Shown in pieces: positions 57,901 through 64,000 of a stretch of 64,000 bases of DNA (position 1 is the stretch's first letter; every line of letters starts with the position of its first letter). Position numbers and translations under genes: made by a program. The notes under the pieces were generated by a model. That model was not told where the DNA came from. It did no database searches and saw only the letters and a list, made by a program, of their open reading frames with translations. This stretch comes from Trichodelitschia bisporula (lineage: Eukaryota; Ascomycota; Dothideomycetes; Phaeotrichales; Phaeotrichaceae), in the NCBI GenBank assembly GCA_010356995.1, contig ML996687.1, positions 1,397,148 to 1,461,147 of the forward strand, in the 5' to 3' direction.

Positions 57901-58084
57901 AGTGGTGATCAGCTGGTGGTTGGGCTGATGCAGCAACAGCTGCTGCTTGAGCCAGTGTCGGCGCTGGTACTGCTGGTGGTGGTCCTGTGGGTGGTGCTGG
58001 TGCTGGTACTGGTTGTGCTGTTGGTGCTGCTATTGCTCCTCCAACTGGTGCTGAGGCGCCAGTTGGGCCAGTCGTTTGCGACAT
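52857..58084 (-). CDS. bem3: Bem3-type RhoGAP with PX, PH and RhoGAP domains
   Basis: Two exons on - (58084-53767, 53716-52857) with a 50-nt GTAAGT intron give 1725 residues. The ATG at 58084 is preferred because the frame further upstream has no ATG. Order: a disordered N-terminus with a (Gln-Ala)n repeat; a coiled coil (about 370-430, VWRDKQTADSHNAQLWRLVE); a PX domain (about 840-975, LQNIEDDPVFLLGIYARSDS); a PH domain (about 1005-1130, REGYLTKRGKNFGGWKARYF) containing a polyglutamine insert; and a RhoGAP domain from about 1280 with the arginine finger in EEGIFRLSGS (about 1329). The intron falls inside the RhoGAP domain, joining KMNVRNVAIVFAPTLNIPAP. A Gly/Gln-rich tail follows. It turns off Cdc42 at polarity sites, reaching membranes through PX and PH. 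Confidence 0.94.
54875..54907. repeat. (CTG)11 trinucleotide repeat, polyglutamine in the PH domain of bem3
   Basis: Eleven exact CTG triplets (CAG on the coding strand), lengthening a polyglutamine loop between PH strands. Uninterrupted, so it may vary in length between strains. Confidence 0.9.
57824..57877. repeat. (CTGTGC)9 hexanucleotide repeat encoding Gln-Ala in bem3
   Basis: Nine units, two with one changed base, giving alternating Gln and Ala in the disordered N-terminus of the RhoGAP. In-frame hexanucleotide arrays change length without breaking the frame. Confidence 0.9.
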
Positions 58085-59801
58085 GGGTTGGGCGGGCGGG
58101 GAGGGGGGGGGGGTGTTGGCCTTGTGGTCCTGTGTTTCCCTTGTCTGGGATTGGGGATAGACAACTCTTGCGGCCCTGCAAGAGATCTCTCTCCCTTCCA
58201 ACCCACTACTCTCACCCTCACACAAATCACACAATTCTCTTTCTCTTTCTCTTTCTGCCCTAGGGCCGGTCCTGTTCCACCAGTCCCGTTTGTCTTGTCC
58301 TGGTCCTGTCTCCGTGCCTGTTCCTTGTGCCTTATCCGGACCCAGTCCTGTCCTTTCAAATGATCTTCTTTCTCTTTCTCTGTGCCTTCTTCTCTCCTCT
58401 CACTCGGTTTCCTGCTCTGCTGTACCCACGGACACCCCAGTTCTTCGTGTCTGATTGCTGCGACGGGTTTGGCGACTGGCCGCGTCGCAGGGCGTGTCAA
58501 GGCACGGGAGGCATGGGCTGAGAGGTCACCGGGGGTGGATCAAGCAGCGGGCGGGAAGGAGAGGGGGGATTGCGATTGCACGATTGTTTCGTCCGGAATC
58601 CGCGAAGAAAAATTGGAGAAGGAAGAAAAAGGCAGATGGCGACGTGTTAGGGTTTTGAGGTGAGATGCGAATGGGATGCAAGAGATGCAAGATGGGCCTA
58701 CGAAAGTGAAAGTGGAGACGAGATGCTTGATTGCTGCACTCTGGCTCTCTGTCCCATCTCGGCCATTCAGCCCAAAGGCTTGCTCTTTTGCAGGGGCGCT
58801 TAATGAGCTGGGGGGGATGGAGTGGTGGAGGGAGAGCAGACTGGGGGGAAAGGGATAATGGTAATTGTGGTGTGCAACAGCTTCAATTCCTGCTCGACAA
58901 TCAAACACACTTTGATCTACTTCATCCCCGGCCTGTTCACTCTGCTGTCACGATTATCGACCGTTTTTTTTTTTTTTGGTGAGTTTCGTCACATTTTCTC
59001 CTCCCGACGCCATGATGAACCATCACCACCATCTCCGCCATCACCATCACCTCCGCACTCCACAAACCTTCACCTCCCCCAAACAAGACACAGGTGAAAC
59101 CTCCCTCGTGCCCATCGATGGGCGCCAACCACACTTTCTCATTGGCCCACCTGCAAGATGAAGGCTTCTGCGCCTGCCGTACCCTCCCTTCCACGCCGGT
59201 CAGTTCACGAAGCACATCACAGCGTCTTCGTACGGGCCGCAAACACCTGGGAATCCCAAATAAACCCTCACCTGCAAACACCCAACATCCCCCAACCCCC
59301 TCACAGCTCACCTCCTCCCCCCCATCATCATCACCCAAAAACCCCACAACGTCCCCTCCAGCCGACATCCTCTCATCAAGCAATTGGCCAATCCTCGCCA
59401 ACGCCGCCTCCTCCACACCCCCTCCCGCGCCCTGCCCGCCAAAACTGAGGAACCTGACAAATCCCCGCATCGCAAACCACCCCAATCGGGTCATCCTCCT
59501 CCCCCCATCTCCATTTGCCCGCATGGCATGGCCAGCATGCAGCATGCAGGCGAAAGACAGACCAGACCAGGCCAGACCGAGCCATCCACACCAATGCAGC
59601 ATCTCAGGTACCAGCAGCAATCAGCGCAAGGGTCCATCGAATAAACCTCCGCGTTCGGAGCATGACGGTCCCGCGTGCACGATACTCCTCGGCTGGCCGT
59701 GAGCCGAGCAACGTGCACCGCGCTCACACATCCATATACATCAACCGTCGCCTTACCACCAGCTAGACGAAACTTATCTGCCACACCCGCACCCGCTGAC
59801 G

Positions 59802-59836
59802 CCCCCCCCCCCCCCCCGCCCCCCCCCCCCCCCCCC
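59802..59836. repeat. Poly-C tract, C16-G-C18
   Basis: Thirty-five bases with a single G at 59818. On the - strand this is a G-run able to form quadruplexes. Exact length in an assembly is unreliable. Confidence 0.85.
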
Positions 59837-60226
59837 AACTCCAGTGCGAAGTAAATAGCCCAAGCAAGAGATATACAGCCCCAACCTATATTACCCGCAG
59901 CTTTGCGCGCGGGCTCGCAGCGGCGCCGGCCCCCCTGGCGTGTGCGTCTTCATTTCCGCATGCGCCGCGCGGGGGTGTCGTCTACGCGGGCCAGAGGGAG
60001 TGGCGGGAGGGCTGTGAGCCTCGTGATGGTTGCAGATGCAATTAAGCATAATAGGTCCGAAATAGGCGGTTCACTGACCGCTGTACTAGAGATAGCAAGA
60101 CGTCGGCCGTCTTCGGTGCCATGTACATCCGTAAGATGCAACCTGTCAAAATCGCCTGCTCAAACAGCATCGCGACCCGCGCCCCCTGCGTACTGACTCG
60201 GAACTTTTACGCCAGGGATGCGGGCT

Positions 60227-60260
60227 CCCGCAGCCGCGCCCGCGCCCGCGCGGCTGCGGG
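60227..60260. repeat. Perfect 13-bp GC hairpin
   Basis: CCCGCAGCCGCGC (60227-60239) pairs exactly with GCGCGGCTGCGGG (60248-60260) across an 8-nt loop. It lies in a gene-poor interval. It could be a terminator-like structure or a palindrome without function. Confidence 0.8.
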
Positions 60261-61194
60261 TTCGGGGACGTCTGACGACGGTGAATGTATACTGAGGTAT
60301 GCCGCGAACCGAAGTCATGTAAAACCACTGCAGGCAACCCTCGAGGACATCGAGCCTGAACCCACCGCCGTCATCGCGGCCCACTCCCACGCGCGAACCC
60401 GAGTCTAGTTCTAGCGAGGGTCGATGACGGACGTCAGTCCGCGCACTCGAGCCCGACGCCTGCGCTGCAAACGGCCTTATTCCTTAAATCCTCCGCCCCC
60501 GCGAATGCCGTGTAACGTGCCATAAATATCCGGTTAGTTGGACTTTGTGCGATGGCGGGAGGGAGACGCGCGGTTGTTTCAACCATGAGGCGAGCGTGCG
60601 GTCCGGTTGGACGGCGGCGACGGTGGAGGCGTGCAGCGCGGGTATGGCGTGGAGGATGGTTGTGGTGCTGGTTTTGAGATTTGCTGTGCGGGATGCAGGG
60701 CGGTTGTGATGCTGTAGAAGCGGAGGAGGTTCGTAGCTTGATGAAAATAGTGTATTTTACGTCGTTCCTCGATGTCAGTTTGGTGTTGGTGCAGGATAAG
60801 GCTGTAAGGCCAGATGTCTTGGCGTTTTATATCAGCCTCACCTCAACTGCCATTCCCACGATGTGAAGAACCGAAACAAGAGATGATGTCTCTTCGCCGT
60901 TGTTATGATTTGAGGATGAGCACCCATAGGTCTTACATCAGCTGATATTATGGCAAACCGTCTTCGTGAGCAGTTGATGGAATTGAAGTATGTATGGCTG
61001 TAGGCTTATGCTATGGCAACGACTGCTGAGTGAAAGTGTTTCGAAAGACGAAGAACAAGAAGAGGTGAGCGGCGGAGCCGCTCGAGACCATAAATGCCGG
61101 CTGTGCTGGTGTGCTGCCATAGGCTCCTTCCTTAGATAAGAATGCTCCTTCCCTGTATCTACATCATGTCTCGCCGAAGTAGCAAGCCCACCGC

Positions 61195-61290
61195 GGAGGG
61201 CTAATCGAAAAAGTCATGTCCCTACCCGCCGAGAGACCTCTGCCAAAATTCAGGTGGAGGGGCGGCATGACTTTTTCTGGTAGCCCTTGA
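61195..61290. mobile_element. MITE-like element, copy B
   Basis: 96 bp. The left terminus reads AGGGCTAATCGAAAAAGTCA and the reversed right terminus AGGGCTACCAGAAAAAGTCA. The centre shares CTGCCAAA and a following GGTG with copy A at 35891-35991. It has lost the outermost TCA on the left. It sits about 230 bp from the 3' end of prp28. Confidence 0.7.
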
Positions 61291-61519
61291 TCTTACTCAG
61301 CCAGTCCGCGGTCTGCTGCTGGTCTCTCCCAGTAGCACACGTCAGAAGTTGTGGATATATAGAAGGCAGATAGACATGCGTAGACAGCTCTAGACCCGAA
61401 GGCCATGCTGCTATCACACGGAGCATCATCACTTGTACTCCAGCACACACATTAGGGGCAAATTTAATCCCATATTCATCCACCATCTCACCTCCCACCT
61501 ATCCGAACCAACCCAACAC

Positions 61520-63999
61520 CTACATCATAAACCCCCCCTTATTAAACCCATCATCCTTCTTCCCCCCCCTTGTCGGCTTCTGCTGCGCCGCCTCATGCTT
61601 CCTCAACTCCTCCGGCACCCTCGAAATACTACTCTTCGACAGCATCTGCTTCAAATCATACAACACATCCGTGTCCTCATTGCCGAGGAACGTAATCGAC
61701 ACACCACTCTTCCCCGCACGACCGGTACGACCAATGCGATGCGTGTACTGCTCGATATTCGTCGCCATATTGAAGTTGACCACCAAGCTCACATCCGAAA
61801 CATCGATACCGCGCCCAGCTAGGTCAGTGGCAACGAGCACATCCGCCTTCTTAGCACGCAAGTCGGCGAGCGCCTCCTCGCGCTGGTCCTGCGTCTTGCT
61901 CCCGTGCAGCGTTACGGCCCGGAAGCCCATGTGTCGGATGTCCCGCGCCACGGCATCGCAGTTCCGCTTGATGTTCACGAAGACAATGATCGGCGGGCCG
62001 AATTCGCGGCTCTGCAGTATCTCGCCCAGCCTCTTCTTGCGCTTGTCCTCGCCGGACACAAACTCGACCCGCTGCTCCACCGTCTCCACCGCCTCGCCGA
62101 CATTGCCAATGGTGACTATCGCCGGGCGGCGGAGGTACTTCCGCGCGATGCGCTCAACGGCGGACGGCATGGTGGCCGTGTACATCATAGTCTGGCGATA
62201 ACGATCCTTCCCGCCAAGATGGCGCATCATAGCCGCCGCATTCTCCGCGTCCTCGGAGTCCGGCTTCTCGTTCTGCACCGGCAGCGCATCGAGGATTTTA
62301 TTCACCTGCTCTTCGAAACCCATGTCGATCATCCGGTCCGCCTCGTCCATAATCACGTAGCAGCACTGTCCGAGGACAAGCACACGCCGCTCGATACAAT
62401 CTACGAGACGCCCGGGCGTCGCGATGACGATTTCGGCCCCGTCGCGCATTTGGTAGGATTGTTCTTCGATGCTGTGCCCGCCGACGATGGACACGCAGGT
62501 AAAGCCCAGCGGGGTCGCGAAGCGCTTGGCCTCGGCCTCGATCTGCTGCGCCAGTTCGCGGGTCGGGGCCAGGATAATAGCGTACGGGCCGTCGTTCTTC
62601 GTGAACTCGTTAAGCGGGTCAAGGTCCTGAATATAAACCAGCAACGGGAGCAAAAACGCCGCCGTTTTACCCGACCCAGTGACTGCAATACCAATAAGAT
62701 CCCGGCTTTGCAGCGCGATCGGGATGGCCGCACGCTGAATTGGCGTCGGCTCGTTGTATCCGACCGAGTAGACGATGTCGAGCAAGCGCTTGGGGAGTTT
62801 GGATTCCTGCCACGAGCGCATGGGATTTGGGATCGAGCCGCCCTTGGTGCTGATGTTGAAGTCCTCCTTGAAAATGCGCCAGTCGCGCTCGAGCATGTTC
62901 TCCAGCGGCTTAACGCTCCAGTGCTGGTCGAGCTGGGTGCGCCGACTCGTCGCCTTGCGCGCGCGCTCCATCTCCAGCATTTCGCGCGCACGGCTCGAGC
63001 CAGCCTCGTGATCGCGCTCCTCCAGCGCCTTGGCGTACTCAATCGCCCTATCCTCACTCTCGCCAAACCCGCCCAGTTTCCCGCGGCCGAAGAACCCCGC
63101 CTCGACGCGGGCTTTGTAGATCGGATTGTAATCCACACTCGTGTCCTCCTCTACATTCCACTCGAAATTGAACTTCTTCTCCGTGGTTCGTCGCCGCTTT
63201 TTCTTCGCTGAAAAGGTGCTCACGGTCTGGTCGGCCCCCATGTATCGCTGGCGGATCAGCGTCGCCTCCGTGTCCTCTGCCCCACGCTTCGCCCCCTGCG
63301 TGATGTTTGGACCTGTAATCGCGACGGCTTTAGGTGGTGGAGGCGGCATCATGTCGTACCCGCGGTTGTGCTGTTCCCGCTGTCCGCGCATCGACGACGG
63401 CCCAGTGGGCACGTCGCGGTCGCGCTGGCTGCGCGGACCTGTCGGTATATCGCGCCTCGACGAACCTCGCTCATCTGGGTACCGCGTGTGGACATTCCTG
63501 ATCGTGCCATTGGGGAGCACGCCGTTGGACTGCGGCGGGGGCGGGGGGGCAGAGGCGGTGGCTGTAGCGGTGGCACGTTTCTGGGCCTCGACTTCCTTTG
63601 CGCGTTTCTCAAGTGCAAGTCTTTCTCGCTCCGCTTTGGAGAGGAATTTAGGCTGTTATGTGTCAGTACGGGGATCGGGACTAGAGGCGTGAACGGGACG
63701 TTGAGAACGGCGGGTGGGCATACCTTTTTCGCGGCTTCGTCGGCCTCGCGCTTCTTCTTTAGCAGATCTTCGATGCTGAGGGGTGTCTTCTTTGGCGCTG
63801 TGTTCCAGCCTCGTTTCTTAGGTGGTGCGGGAGCATCGTCTGGCGGAGGAGGGGGGGCGTCTGATGATGGGGGGGGTGCGGGTGGGAGGTCTGAGGGCGG
63901 CGGAGGAGGGAGTGGGTCTGAAGGCGGAGGAGGGAGGGCATCTGGCGGGGGAGGAGGGGGGGTCGAGCCGTTTAGGCCGTTGCTGTGATGGCCGTTCAT
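61520..63999 (-). CDS. prp28: Pre-mRNA splicing DEAD-box ATPase Prp28
   Basis: Two exons on - (63999-63724, 63652-61520) with a 71-nt GTATGC...ACAG intron give 802 residues, so the whole gene is in the window. The N-terminus is a Pro-rich tract, then KKTPLSIEDLLKKKREADEA. After splicing, PKFLSKAERERLALEKRAKE continues, a Prp28-like feature, followed by KKFNFEWNVEEDTSVDYNP. Helicase motifs: Q-motif GYNEPTPIQ; I AVTGSGKT (about 418); Ia PTRELAQQ; II DEAD (about 527); III TATMP, where many relatives have SAT; then ATDLAGRGIDV and HRIGRTGRAG. Prp28 exchanges U1 for U6 at the 5' splice site during spliceosome activation. Coding sequence is C-rich at the start of each exon and G-rich at the end. 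Confidence 0.95.
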
Positions 64000-64000
64000 G

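Larger units (their letters stand above)
58085..61194. other. bem3 promoter and a long gene-poor region
   Basis: 3.1 kb. The bem3 leader (58085-58400) contains CTTTCT repeats. A CCAAT palindrome ATTGGCCAAT lies at 59383-59392. The region also has a T-run near 58963-58978, the poly-C tract at 59802-59836 and the hairpin at 60227-60260. An open frame at 60121-60408 (+) is low-complexity Arg/Ala and not convincing. Confidence 0.45.

Noticed and set aside
61904-63211. 435-codon + strand frame
   Set aside because: Antisense shadow of prp28, whose helicase motifs are unmistakable.

Overview
The window is nuclear DNA of a filamentous ascomycete (Pezizomycotina). Evidence: 42-75 nt GT-AG introns with CTRAY branch points just upstream of the acceptor; a filamentous-fungus gene set (HxB-type molybdenum cofactor sulfurase, PL1 pectate lyase, Atg1, Shr3, Bem3-type RhoGAP, Prp28); and conserved Pezizomycotina proteins of unknown role. 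A secreted protein family that I recall mainly from Dothideomycetes points weakly to that class. The genus cannot be fixed from sequence alone.

Layout, left to right. 0-10 kb: 3' part of a branched-chain aminotransferase-like gene, a secreted pectate lyase, molybdenum cofactor sulfurase and a Ser/Pro-rich conserved protein, all on +. 10-16 kb: a convergent interval with a hexanucleotide array, a CCAAT cluster and a degenerate direct repeat; then a secreted alpha/beta hydrolase (-) and the ER permease chaperone Shr3 (+), separated by a gene-poor stretch with hairpins. 16-24 kb: a four-exon conserved protein (-) and a SAM methyltransferase (+) with unusually long introns. 24-30 kb: gene-poor, with a decayed unknown coding region and a Ty1/copia gag relic. 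30-43 kb: Atg1, dolichol kinase Sec59 and an M1 aminopeptidase, all on -. 44-52 kb: accessory + strand genes (Cys-rich membrane protein, secreted unknown, small orphan, a Cdc42-like exon fragment, a Pro-rich orphan). 52-64 kb: Bem3-type RhoGAP and the complete Prp28 helicase, both on -.

I see no biosynthetic cluster or operon-like unit. Housekeeping genes (purine/nitrogen use through molybdoenzymes, autophagy, N-glycosylation lipid, permease traffic, polarity, splicing) alternate with secreted and lineage-specific genes. The main non-genic discovery is a small repeat of about 100 bp with terminal inverted repeats, present twice (35.9 and 61.2 kb), which looks like a MITE. Exon structures were derived by hand from splice signals, frame and family conservation, and none has been checked against transcripts.
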